Below the pieces are notes generated by a model. That model worked only from the letters and a program-made list of their open reading frames with translations, ran no database searches and was not told the origin of the DNA. From positions 42,815,382 through 42,879,381 of the forward strand of contig NC_061863.1 in NCBI RefSeq assembly GCF_907164915.1: 64,000 nt of DNA. Reading direction: 5' to 3'. This DNA comes from Impatiens glandulifera (lineage: Eukaryota; Streptophyta; Magnoliopsida; Ericales; Balsaminaceae). A program made the position numbers and the translations under genes. Below, piece after piece: positions 18,784-30,900 of the stretch (position 1 is its first letter; the number at the start of each line of letters is the position of its first letter).

Positions 18784-19212
18784 GGTATTTATCTTCTACT
18801 TGTGTTGTTAGGTTACTTATTATTAGTTTAAGATTATTTGAAAATACTAGAAGCAAATTTGGATCAAGATATAACATTTAAGAAGGCTTTGTATGTACTA
18901 TTGTGTGAATATGGTTAATTTTATTTGGACAGCTAGCTATCTATCTATCTATCTTATGTATGTTTTATTTGTACATGAATGAATTACTCTGTTGTCTCGA
19001 TAAAATTGGTCAACCAACCTATCTAGTGCAGTGCTGTGCAGTGCATACATATGAGAGAAACAACAAAATAATAGATAGTAAGTAAATAAATCTTTATATG
19101 ATTATATCTACTCATTATTGACATTAGGAGTTCCCTGCCGAGTCATTACCATCAGAGACAAAATTAATGTCATTATGGAGAGAAATTAAGTATTAAGTTA
19201 AGATCATGCTTA
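18784..19212. other. Intergenic DNA with (TATC)n microsatellite
   Basis: No gene seen. A short TATC microsatellite lies at 18936-18952, with AT-rich sequence up to the Gypsy target duplication CTACT (19213-19217). Confidence 0.5.
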
Positions 19213-19217
19213 CTACT

Positions 19218-21033
19218 TGTCACGCCCCGAAACGAGTCGTGACCAGCCGCCGCATGTCATCTTTCTGAAATACACTTAAAAAATAACATGCAAGGCTAAC
19301 ATAATTCTTTACTAACTTCTTAATCCAAAATCTCTCCCTTCTTTCATTAATCAAAAATCCTTTCAGCTACAATATGTTCTTGCCACCTCATCAAAAGTCC
19401 AAAAATACAAGGTGACATTGCTACTATCTTAAGTATTACAAAATACATCGTTCTAACTCTCCCTTAATACACTATGCTAAGGAGAGGACTAACTTTTCTT
19501 ACCAAAAGTATATCGATATCCAAGTCTTCACTGTCCAGTAGCTTTAGTTACTTGATTTGGATCCTTCTCTAAAAAGGGGACCCATTAAAATGGGTGAGCT
19601 AAACTTGCCCAGTAAGAAAATCATAATCTCATTACAGTTGGATCAAGAGACATTTAATATAAGTATAGAAAGATCAAACCTTTATAAAAAATTTAATACA
19701 TATTGTTTATCACCAATATACCTTTTTCTATATAACTCTGGGATAGTGATAATGACTACATTATTATGATAACTCATTACCATCAACCAAGACTTTAATG
19801 TCCTGCGTTGACTCATTAACCATCAATGAGGATTTGGGGGTCCTACATTGACTCATTAACCATCAACCGGACGTGACTGTCACGCGTTGACTCATTACCG
19901 GTATAAGCACTCGAGGCATTAATAACCATTATCAAATAAATAAGTACATAATCCTATCCAGAGTAATAAAATCATTCTTGTATTATTCACATAATCAAAT
20001 CTATACATATGTATCAGTCTTTCACAAAGTATCACAAAGTATTTAGCATAGGTTTATCAAAAATACTTTATCAACTAGTTTCGCAAATCATTTTATAAAT
20101 CACATTATCAAGTCATTTTTGTAAAACGTTTTATCAAATCTTTTTATTAAACATTTTATCAAAACATTTCCATGTCAACTTGATCCATAAGTTTAGAAAT
20201 ACATTTTAATAAAACCATTTTTTCAACATAATCACATTTTAGTAAAATAAACTGTAAGAATGTATGAATTCTTACCTAACCCCCAATATCTAGTTATTTC
20301 CACTCTTAAGCTCTACCAACTATCCTTTGCTATTTTCAAATGGGTCTTTGACACTTTCTTCCTTCAATTATCAAATTAAACTCAAATCAGTTTATATATT
20401 TCCACCTACTAATAATCCATATAATTTACTTCCTTAAATCCAACAATCATTTTCATTCTCTTCCAATAACCATTCAAATTTATACATAAATCCTAAATAC
20501 CTTTTCTCCTCTTCAAGTTCATCCAAAACCAGATAATCCATATTCCTTCATTCTCTGTTTTCTCTTCTTCTTTCCTAAACAATAAACAACCTTAAATCAT
20601 TCAACCATCTCAAACAAATCAACTTCATTATTCCTACCAGCAAACTCCATTTCATTTATAACCTGAAATTATCCATAACATTATCAAATATCCTTACTTA
20701 TCTTTAAATCCAAATGAAATGTTGATGATGAAGATCATCTGTTGCTGAACTAATGAAGATCTGTTGAAGATGAGGATGTTGATCGGATGAGTTGAGCTGC
20801 TGAAGTGGATCGGCTGAAGAAGGGTAAGGTAGGAAGCTTGCTGGGTTGGAATGCTGCTGCTAAAGTTCAAGATGGAGAAGATGCTGGAAAGATGGAGAAG
20901 CTGCTGGAAATGTAGAGAGAGAGAAAGATGGACTACTGAATCAATATACGCCTTGTAAAATTCTGCCACCTACGTGGCCCTCTATCAGCCACTTCTTTTT
21001 TTTTTTTTAATTTATTTAAAACTTAACTTTACA
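19218..21033 (-). repeat. Gypsy 3' LTR
   Basis: 1816 bp; the reverse complement starts TGTAAA and ends GTGACA. Contains three TGACTCA boxes within near-repeats (19809, 19849, 19888). Confidence 0.92.
19768..19905 (-). repeat. TGACTCA-bearing near-repeats in the Gypsy LTR
   Basis: Four degenerate copies of a ~40-bp unit centred on ttgactcattaaccatcaa; the twin is at 26115-26252 in the other LTR. TGACTCA is the GCN4/AP-1-type bZIP core, a possible enhancer. Confidence 0.45.
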
Positions 21034-21051
21034 ATCTTACCTCCTTAAAAG
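21034..21051 (-). other. Gypsy polypurine tract
   Basis: On the minus strand CTTTTAAGGAGGTAAGAT directly precedes the 3' LTR. Confidence 0.7.
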
Positions 21052-21073
21052 AAGTTTGGTCCCCAAACTTGAT

Positions 21074-22224
21074 TCAACTTTCAAAAAGTGAAGGATACAT
21101 GTTTTTCATATCATCTTCAAGTTCCCACGTTGCTTCCCTCTCAGAATGATTACTCCATTGAACTTTAACATACTTAATAGTTCGTCGACGTAGAATCTGT
21201 TCTTTTCTATCAATAATTCGAAGTGGGATCTTTTCATATGCTAAGTTCTTCCCAAGTTCTAGTGGAATAGATTCTATTATATGGTCGTTGGAAGGAACAT
21301 ATTTTCTTAACATGGACACATGAAAGACATTATGCACTTCTGATAAATTTGGAGGTAATGCAATTTCATAAGCCACGCTGCCAACTTTCTTTAACACTTC
21401 AAACGGTCCAACGAACCTGGGACTCAGTTTTCCATGCTTTCCAAATCGCATAACACCTCTCATCGGAGACACCTTTAGGAATACATGATCTCCCACATTA
21501 AACTCTAAAGATCTTCTTCGATTGTCCGCATAACTCTTCTGTCTGCTTTGTGCAATGATTAAATTCTCTCTGATTTTTCGGATCTTGTCAGTCGTTTCTT
21601 GCACAATCTCTGGTCCCATTAATCTTCTTTCACCTATTTCATCCCAACACAAAGGTGAACGACATTTGCGACCGTACAATGCTTCATAAGGAGCCATTTG
21701 AATACTTGCTTGATAGCTATTGTTGTAAGCAAATTCTATCAAAGGCAAATGGTCATCCCATGATCCACCTAGGTCAATAATACAAGCTCGAAGCATATCT
21801 TCCATAATTTGATTGACTCTCTCTGTTTGCCCATCAGTTTGAGGATGAAATGCAGTACTAAAATTCAGCTTAGTTCCCAAACATCGATGCAAACTCTTCC
21901 AGAAATCTTCCAGAAATGTGATACAAATCTGCTATCTCTATCCGAGACAATAGTAACCGGTATCCCATGCAACCTCAATATTTCTTTGACATACAGTCGT
22001 GCTAAATTTTCCATCGAGAATCCGGTTGGAATTGCTAGAAAGTGAGCAGATTTTGTCAACCTATCAACAATTACCCATACAACTGAATTATTCCTCTTTG
22101 TCCTCGGCATTCCGGATACAAAGTCCATAGAGATATCTTCCCATTCCACTGCAGAATGGGTAAAGGGTGTAGTAAGCCTGCGGGTCGTTGATGTTCCGCT
22201 TTCACTTGTTGACATGTCAAACAT
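21074..22224 (-). pseudogene. Gypsy integrase core, C-terminus and chromodomain
   Basis: Two overlapping frames (21865-22224, then 21074-21892). The first has the integrase start of core DRLTKSAHF and the second catalytic Asp (SDRDSRF). The second has FHPQTDGQTER with the catalytic Glu, a GPFEVL C-terminal region, and a chromodomain near the end (VKVQWSNHSEREATWELE), which in this family steers insertion to marked chromatin. The frames are split by an 11-bp tandem duplication, cttccagaaat at 21896-21906 and 21907-21917 on the + strand. A further 1-nt loss near 22143-22149 separates this part from the RT frame. Confidence 0.85.
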
Positions 22225-23573
22225 TCCGAGACATATTGAGCAATTTCTCTATTCATGTTGTTCCACCAATAATGCTCCTTTAAGTCTCGATACATCTTGG
22301 TACTACCGGTATGAACAGTATATCTAGAGTAATGCGCTTCCTCTAATATATCTTTCTTTAAAACATCATTTTGAGGAACACATAACCGATTGTGAAAACG
22401 CAAAACTCCATCTTTATCAAGCTGAAATCCCTTCACAGCCTCATATTCCATATCTCCTTTGATTTTAATAATTTGAGAATCATCTTGTTGAGAGTTTTTA
22501 ACCTTCTCAATTAACATAGGACGAATCACAATATTTGAAATCAAACTTGGCTCTTCGCTTGATGGCTGCCTACTCAAAGCATCAGCTACGGCATTAGCTT
22601 TTCCGGGATGGTAACTTATCGTCAAATTATAATCTTGAATTAGATCCATCCACCTCCTCTGCCGCATATTCAATTCACTTTGGGTGAAGATATACTTCAA
22701 ACTCTTGTGATCGGTATAAATATCGACTTTTGGACCATACAAGAAATGTCGCCAAATCTTCAATGCAAATACTATCGCTGCTAATTCCAGATCATGGGTA
22801 GGATACTTACGTTCATGTGGTTTTAATTGTCGAGATGCATAAGCAATGACATGCTTATTTTGCATTAACACACATCCCAAACCTTTATTTGAAGCATCAT
22901 AATACACAAAAATATCTTCACTTTCAGAAGGTATGGCTAGAACAGGAGCCGTAGTCAATCGTCTTTTGAGTTCTTGAAAACTCCTTTCACATTCTGTTGA
23001 CCATTCAAATTTTACGCCTTTTTGTGTCAAGCGAGTAAGTGGCGATGCTATTTGAGAAAACCCTTTAACAAATCTCCTGTAGTAACCTGCCAAACCCAAG
23101 AAACTACGTATCTCTGAAACAGTAGATGATCTACGCCATTCAGATACCGCTTCCACCTTTTTAGGATCAACACATATTCCATCCTTAGATATAATGTGTC
23201 CTAGAAATGCGATACTATTCAACCAGAACTCACACTTTGAAAATTTAGCATACAACTGATTTTCTCTCAAAGTTTGGAGTACTATTCTGAGATGTTTCTC
23301 GTGTTCTTCTTCAGATTTGGAATACACCAATATGTCATCAATAAAGATTATCACGAATTCATCTAGAAATGGTTTGAATACTCTATTCATAAGATTCATA
23401 AAAACAGCTGGAGCATTCGTCAAACCAAAAGGCATTACCACGTACTCATAATGTCCATATCTTGTTCGAAATGCTGTCTTGGCAATATCAGCCGGTTTAA
23501 TCTTTAACTGATGATAACCTGATCGGAGATCAACCTTGCTAAAAACTTGTGCTCCTTTTAACTGATCAAACAA
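22071..23573 (-). pseudogene. Gypsy RT, RNase H and integrase zinc finger
   Basis: Begins inside RT ([13 protein letters not shown]), with the polymerase FIDD box ([11 protein letters not shown]), RNase H ([35 protein letters not shown]) and the integrase HHCC finger ([17 protein letters not shown]...CLTCQQVK). It is the same frame as the upstream protease/RT part, from which it is cut by one in-frame stop (TGA at 23628-23630, apparently from an Arg CGA codon). The frame shifts after ~485 codons. Confidence 0.85.
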
Positions 23574-23627
23574 GTCGTCAATTCTTGGTAACGGATATTT
23601 GTTCTTAATAGTTACCTTATTAAGCCC

Positions 23628-24842
23628 TCAGTAATCAATGCAAAGCCTCATTGTCCCATCCTTCTTTTTCACGAAAAGAACAGGAGCTCCCCATGGGGAA
23701 ACACTTGGCCTGATGTAACCCTTTTGCAATAGTTCTTCCAATTGATCTTGTAATTCTTTCAATTCTGCCGGAGCCATACGATAAGGATTCTTTGTTATTG
23801 GAGCTGTTCCAGGCACTACATCAATAGCAAATTCTACCTCTCTATCAGGAGGTAAACCTTGCAATTCATCTGGAAACACATCTGGATATTCATTTATGAT
23901 CGGAACAGTTTCTAAGGATTTCTCATTCTTTTCGGTACCCCATAACACCACCAGATAGCATTCACAACCCTTTCTAATCATGCATTTCGCTTCCAAAGAG
24001 CATATCATCTTTGGAGGAATAACCGTTTTACTTCCCATAAAAGAGAATATAGGTTGCTCGGGAATTTGAAATATTATCCTCTTTTCATGACAATCAACTG
24101 TAGCAAAGTTGTGAGCTAACCAATCCATCCCCAAAATGATATCGAAACCATGCATATCTAATACCGTAAGATCTATTAGTAACACTTTATCTCCTATATG
24201 TACTTCTCGAGACTTACAAATTAGGTTTGCAATTATTTTATCACCCAATGGAGTTTCTACACTTATACTCACGTCTCGAGGTTCAGGTTTCCAATTATGA
24301 TTTTTGATAAAGGTTTGAGAAATAAAAGAATCAGTAGCACAAGAATCAAATAACACTAAAGCATAAGCGGAAGAAACATAAAGAGTACCTGAGACCACCG
24401 CGTTAGACGCACGCGCTTGCTCGACATTCATTGTAGAAAACACTATATCTTGGCCTCCTGAAGTCTGTCCCACTTTCTGATTCTTATTGGGAAAGGGTGT
24501 TCGATTCATAGAATTTCCTGTCTCGCGCGCATTAGGCTGAGTGAATGGCTTTCTAAAGCGTGGACAATTTGCTCTCAAGTGACCATGCTGCCCACACAAA
24601 ACACATGCTCCCGATAGCCAGCGACAATCTTCCATGCGATGGTTTCCAGAACAATGCGAACATTTCACAGACGACGATGAATTATGTGAAGACACATTTC
24701 TAGAGGCTTGAGCTGGACTACTCGCAGAAAATGGGCCTTCTATTCTGGAATGAGTTTCGACTTCCTTCATTGGCACTTTGATGACTTCTTTTCTTCGTGT
24801 TCGCCTCATCCATCCTTCTCGTAATACCCAACTCCCTTTCAA
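23628..24842 (-). pseudogene. Gypsy zinc knuckles, protease and RT start
   Basis: Two CCHC-like knuckles ([13 protein letters not shown] and [14 protein letters not shown]), then a pepsin-like protease with [13 protein letters not shown]. Functional relatives have DSGAT here, so the catalytic loop glycine is replaced by cysteine. RT begins with the [19 protein letters not shown] motif and stops at CIDY. It overlaps the gag frame over 24718-24842 in a different frame. Confidence 0.82.
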
Positions 24843-25512
24843 TCAATCGTGCCTTATCAACCACCTCAATGAAAGTGTTAAGCTCAAAAGGAACCACAAC
24901 TTGCCTAATGTGGGGACTCAACCCCATTTCAAACTTTCTTGCCTTCGTAGTCTCACTTCCCATCCATGATTGAGCAAACTTTTCTAATTCCACAAACCGA
25001 GCTTGATATTCAGCAACAGTCATATTCCCCTGTTTCAGATTTATGAATTCCATCTCTTTCTCTTGCCTCAAGCTCTTGGGAAAGTAGGTGTTGTAAAAAG
25101 CTTTCTTAAATGTATCCCATGAGAGTGTACTTGTATCGCGCTCGTAAGTTTGCTTCTCCAACTCCCACCAGTCGCTTGCATTTCCTTGTAACTGAAATAT
25201 TGTAAATCGTACCTTTTCCGCATCGTCACATTTGAGTACATCGAAGAACTTCTCCAACTCTTTTATCCACTTGTCAGCTTTTAGCGGATCGCTGCTACCA
25301 TCAAAGTATGGTGGAGCCAATTTCTTGAATTCAGCAAACTTATTTGTCGGTGTATGTTGTTGTGCTATTCCTGACATAACTCTAACGATATCCTCAACTG
25401 TTACCGCTCTAGAGGTCTCCCCCTCCTCTTGACTTACAGGTCCATTTGGTTCATGGGTATCACGTCTTTTCCTTGTACGTCGTGCAAAACCGGCAAGCAC
25501 TTCATCATCCAT
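24718..25512 (-). pseudogene. gag: Gypsy Gag, N-terminal part
   Basis: A 264-aa frame starting MDDEVLAGFARR, with the retrotrans_gag domain (~60-200: PPYFDGSSDP, WWELEKQTY, FYNTYFPKSLRQEKEMEF, VAEYQARFVELEKFA). Its first ATG lies about 30 nt downstream of the primer site. It runs out of frame just before the zinc knuckles. A single frameshift near 24720-24760 explains this; a programmed shift is less likely given the other lesions. Confidence 0.8.
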
Positions 25513-25545
25513 TCCTACATCATTAATACCATTGTTAAACCTTAT

Positions 25546-25557
25546 GCTCTGATACCA
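25546..25557 (-). other. Gypsy primer binding site, tRNA-iMet
   Basis: The minus strand reads TGGTATCAGAGC just inside the 5' LTR (which ends at 25565). Confidence 0.9.
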
Positions 25558-25564
25558 CTAAAGC

Positions 25565-27372
25565 TGTCACGCCCCGAACCGAGTCGTGACCAGCCGCCGC
25601 ATATCATCTATCTGAAATACACTTAGAAAATAACATGCAAGGCTAACATAATTCTTTACTAACTTCTTAATCCAAAATCTCGCCCTTCTTTCATTAACCA
25701 AAAATCCTTTCAGCTACAATATGTTCTTGCCACCTCATCAAGAGTCCAAAAATACAAGGTGACATTGCTACTATCTTAAGTATTACAAAATACATCGTTC
25801 TAACTCTCCCTTAATACACTATGCTAAGGAGAGGACTAACTTTTCTTACCAAAAGTATATCGATATCCAAGTCTTCACTGTCCAGTAGCTTTAGTTACTT
25901 GATTTGGATCCTTCTCTGAAAAGGGGACCCATTAAAATGGGTGAGCTAAACTTGCCCAGTAAGAAAATCATAATCTCATTACAGTTGGATCAAGAGACAT
26001 TTAATATAAGTATAGAAAGATCAAACCTTTATAAAAAATATAATACGTACTGTTTATCACCAATATACCTTTTTCTATATAACTCTGGGATAGTGATAAT
26101 GACTACATTATTATGATAACTCATTACCATCAACCAAGACTTTAATGTCCTGCGTTGACTCATTAACCATCAATGAGGATTTGGGGGTCCTACATTGACT
26201 CATTAACCATCAACCGGACGTGACTGTCACGCGTTGACTCATTACCGGTATAAGCACTCGAGGCATTAATAACCATTATCAAATAAATAAGTACAGAATC
26301 CTATCTAGAGTAATAAAATTATTCTTGTATTATTCACATAATCAAATCTATACATATGTATCAGTCTTTCACAAAGTATCACAAAGTATTTAGCATAGGC
26401 TTATCAAAAATACTTTATCAACTAGTTTCGCAAATCATTTTATAAATCACATTATCAAGTCATTTTTGTCAAACGTTTTATCAAATACTTTTATTAAACA
26501 TTTTATCAAAACATTTCCATGTCAACTTGATCCATAAGTTTAGAAATACATTTTAATAAAACCATTTTTTCAACATAATCACATTTTAGTAAAATAAACT
26601 GTAAGAATGTATGATTTCTTACCTAACCCCCAATATCTAGTTATTTCCACTCTTAAGCTCTACCAACTATCCTTTGCTATTTTCAAATGGGTCTTTGACA
26701 CTTTCTTCCTTCAATTATCAAATTAAACTCAAATCAGTCTATATAATTCCACCTACTAATAATCCATATAATTTACTTCCTTAAATCCAACAATCATTTT
26801 CATTCTCTTCCAATAACCATTCAAATTTATACATAAATCCTAAATATCTTTTTTCCTCTTCAAGTTTATCCAAAACCAGATAATCCATATTCCTTCATTC
26901 TCTGTTTTCTCTTCTTCTTTCCTAAACAATAAACAACCTTAAATCATTCAACCATCTCAAACAAATCAACTTCATTATTCCTACCAGCAAACTCCATTTC
27001 ATTTATAACATGAAATTATCCATAACATTATCAAATATCCTTACTTACCTTTAAATCCAAATGAAATGTTGATGATGAAGATGATCTGTTGCTGAACTAA
27101 TGAAGATCTGTTGAAGATGAGGATGTTGATCGGATGAGTTGAGCTGCTGAAGTGGATCGGCTGAAGAAGGGTAAGGTAGGAAGCTTGTTGGGTTGGAATG
27201 CCGCTGCTAAAGTTGAAGATGGAGAAGATGCTGGGAAGATGGAGAAGCTGCTGGAAATGTAGAGAGAAAGATGGACTACTGAATCAATATACGCCTTGTA
27301 AAATTCTGCCACCTACGTGGCCGTCTATCAGCCACTTCTTTTTTTTTTATTTATTTAAAACTTCACTTTACA
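25565..27372 (-). repeat. Gypsy 5' LTR
   Basis: 1808 bp, bounded by TG/CA, next to TSD CTACT (27373-27377). Carries the same TGACTCA-bearing near-repeats (26156, 26196, 26235). Confidence 0.92.
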
Positions 27373-27377
27373 CTACT

Positions 27378-27765
27378 AAAGTCAAGTCAAACTGTCGACA
27401 CAGTCATCTTTTAAAAAGCAAACCATAAATTGTTCATTCACACATACAATGTGTTCCTGAAAATAATAATGGAGGAGTTCTATCCTCCTGCAATATTTTT
27501 CATTTCCAACCCTCCCAGAATGAATGAAAAGAAGGAAAGATGAATTAGACAAACAGTTCAAATATAAAACCATATAAATATAATATTTTAATTAGTTAAT
27601 TCGCTTTCTGATCACATGCAACAAAGTTATATATAATAATAACATGAACAACTAAAGAGAGAGATAGGGTTTGCAATATCACAATCCGGGCCGCTTGAGT
27701 ACATTATATAAATATCTAGCTACTTAACCATATCTTAGGAAACACGTACGTACGTATATATAGTA
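27378..27765. other. AT-rich DNA, no gene seen
   Basis: Flank of the Gypsy insertion; a small inverted repeat GGAGGA/TCCTCC (27473-27490) and an acgtacgtacgt run (27744-27755) are the only visible structures. It may include the 3' UTR of the small gene at 27766. Confidence 0.4.
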
Positions 27766-27962
27766 CTACTGCAAAGAAGGTGGAGGCCCGGCGGCGGTGG
27801 CAACGGGAGGCTGAGGTGGAGGTCCGGCGGCGGCAACGGGAAGAGGAGGCGGAGGAGGAGGAGGACGACGCAACAACCGGTTCATCGCGAAGACAAAGGC
27901 GGCAATTAAGACTAAGAGTATTACAAAAAAAAAACAAGTGAGAATTGGATTGGATTCAGCAT
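27766..27962 (-). pseudogene. Small membrane protein with proline-rich tail, frame broken at T10
   Basis: On the minus strand ATG 27962 starts MLNPIQFSLVFF and meets a run of ten T, then a stop. In the next frame the sequence continues as VILLVLIAAFVFAMNRLLRR and a Pro/Ala/Gly tail ending at TAG 27766-27768. Together this looks like one hydrophobic anchor plus a short proline-rich tail (~65 aa), a common form of small plant secreted or membrane peptide. The coding part is strikingly GC-rich against AT-rich surroundings. The one-base discrepancy sits in a homopolymer, so it may be a sequencing error rather than a mutation. An internal ATG (MNRLL...) would miss the anchor. No family name recognised. 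Confidence 0.4.
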
Positions 27963-30900
27963 ATTCAAACGGAATGTGAGTTATAGAGGATGAATGGTAA
28001 TGAGTGGGATTATAATATGTGTGGAGAGTAGAAATCAGTATTTTAGAAAGAATTTTTTTTAAAAAAAAAAATATGTATTATGGGAAAATTGTTTGAAAAT
28101 GGTTAGACAAGGAATTGTCCTTTTCTAAACATGGTTTGTTTGTTTGTTTGGGAATTGAGACTATAATTTAAAAAAGATAGCTAGGGATGGAGACATGCTT
28201 TGCATCATCAATATTCCATCTTCTAAATAAAACAATTTATAATTTAAAAAATATAATAAATTAAATAGTCATAGCTTTTCATATATTTAGTTAATTATAT
28301 TTTGGAAAAAGGCATATAAATACCATATATATTCTCTTTTGTTATTTATTTATTAATTTTAATTACAATTTAATTCACTGCTCTCATTAGCAGTTTTGTT
28401 TTGATTATTTAACTGACTTTTAACTATTTTTAAATAATTGTGTTGGATATAAATTATTAAAAAATTAGTACAATAAATAAATTTAACAAGCTTAAGCAAT
28501 TAATTAACACAATTAATATAAATAGATATAGAAAAAGAAAACCATCTAAAAATTTAGGTTTAAATCTAAGGACTCCTCTGCATAACATTTTTTATACAAT
28601 TTACAAATTATTTTAAAAAAATTCATCTGTATTGATTTGAGAAAAAAATTATTTTTTAAAATTATTTTAAATATATTAATATAAAATGATAAAACATTTT
28701 AATATTTGTATTAATAAATTGAGTAATGTTATTAATAAAATTAAATAATGTTTGATCCACTTAAAATTATTTTTAAAAAATTAACCAAACTTCCTAAATA
28801 TAAATTTAATTTTATACGTAGAAATTAATTTAATGTTAAAAATTCATCCATATATAGATGAAAAGTACAACAGAAAAACTAAGGGAAATGATTATCAAAT
28901 TGAGATTTTTAAAATCTAAAAGGGTGATGGTTAAAATATATATTTTGTAATTTGATTTCAATTATGTATGAAACTAGAATGAATATTTGAAAAATATGAA
29001 CAATAATAGTAGAAAATATATTTTTTTTATAAATTGATTTACATATAATTTATTAATATTATTCTTTAAGGTAGATTTTTTATATAATTGAATTATATAA
29101 TAATTATTTTTTTACGATCAATAAAATTGAGTGAATTGATGATCGAACCTATCTTTTAACGAATCTGGTTGAACAGATTAATGTATTGAAAGCCACAATT
29201 TAAATTTTTTACAAATTTAGATAACATTTTATTTAAACACTAAGTAAAAAACAATTAAACCATCTAAAATATGGTCAATAATCCATTCTCATATCTATAT
29301 ATTGATCCAACCATCATAATTTTTATATCTTTATCTGATCAATGTATTATCTTAAAAAAAGTAAAGCCTAGCTAGTCCCAAATGTGAGCTTATTTTTGAA
29401 AAGGATAAGCCTTATCTATCATAAAATTAATGATCATGTAGTTAAATAATGAAATAGTCATATTCATTTCTTAAAGATAACCCTACTGGTCCATTAATTT
29501 TAGATAAGGTAGAGATAATAGAGTCATACCATTAATTCTTTTGATTATTTAATTCGGTGTTAATAAATGTATTAGTCTTATTCCTTGCCTAGAAACCACT
29601 CTATGCGACCATTAAGTTTAGACAATGTTTAGATAATAAAGACTCGGATGCTTCCCAAGTAAGAAGATGACGCAAAAGTGAAGTGAAAAATAAAATGTTG
29701 CTCGATTGATATTCAAACTATGGATCCTTGAAGAAAAAAAGTTCACTAGTGTACAAAAAATTCTATTGAAAATTTCAGAGAATTGGAGCCCCGTTTATGA
29801 CACTAAAAAGGTCAAATAGTTTTTCGAAAGTGTTCGAAAAATTCTGAAAAAACTTATGCATGCCAACTATAATTTTATTAGCACGTTACATTCGAGTTTG
29901 AAATTTTCGGAGTTATAAATCTCTAGATATGAAAAAACGTGTTTTTCTAAACGTGCCTCAAATATTTTGAATATTTTGTGGATGTAAAAATATATATATG
30001 GACCTATTTTAAAACTTTCATGATTTTTAGGAATATAAAACTCAAGATATAAGCTCTCGAAGAAAGAGAGTTTTTCAAACAGGTCCTATAAATAATGGAA
30101 AACTTTATTATTGTAAAAAATAATATTTTTGACCCTCCTTATTTTCTTGATTTTTTCTAAAATAATTTAGATGCTTCAATTCAAAAAAGAAGAGATCGGT
30201 TGGTTTGGTGTATAATGGAACTAAATAATTTTTAAAATTTTAAAATTGAAACTTTAAAGTAAAAATTGGACTTATATAAAGTTTTGGGATTGAGTTTGAC
30301 ATAAACAAATAGTTTAGAGGCTGAAAAATTGGGATCGAAATTGAGTTACCCGATTATCCATGTTCTCAATGCTAGTAAAATTTGATTTCAGTAACATTCA
30401 ATAGAGATTTAAATATCTCTAGAAGCCTAAAAGTCTTAAGCCTATCCAGTGTAATGCAGCAAAGAAGACTTCCCATTTGAATACAAGACATGCAATACAA
30501 CAAGGAAAGTGAAAAAGCGCACAAAGAAAGGAAAGTGAAAAAGCGTGCATTCGCGCTACGTACCAGAGAGCACATAGAGGGTTTGGAGACAAGGCAGCAA
30601 GCGCTGCGAGCGAAGTAGGAAAACCTAATTGTGCGTGCTGTTACCCGCGATCCCGGAGAGAATATAATAAAGAGTCTGTTGAATATTTTTAGTTTTAAAA
30701 GGTTTAAATTAAATAAGTGTCTAGAGACATTTGTTTTCATGTATGGTGTTCTTTGTCTTTTTTTAGTGTAGATATACTCCGGTGCCTATCAATGTTTACT
30801 ATGCTAATATAAAAATGAATAAATACTTTTTATGTTGTTCCTATATATATATATATAATGATATGCCTCACTTCAAAAATCGGGAATATCATAGAACCTC

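Larger units (their letters stand above)
19218..27372 (-). mobile_element. Ty3/Gypsy chromovirus (Tekay/Del-like), decayed
   Basis: An 8,155-bp element read on the minus strand, with LTRs 19218-21033 and 25565-27372 (TGTCAC...TTTACA on +), TSD CTACT (19213-19217 and 27373-27377), a tRNA-iMet primer site and a purine tract. Coding order is gag, protease, RT, RNase H, integrase, chromodomain. The LTRs differ by roughly 2% by eye. The coding region has one nonsense and three frameshift lesions, so it is not autonomous. Confidence 0.93.

Noticed and set aside
30372..30740. 122-codon minus-strand frame
   Set aside because: No domain, no codon bias, contains the duplicated ggaaagtgaaaaagcg; most likely chance.
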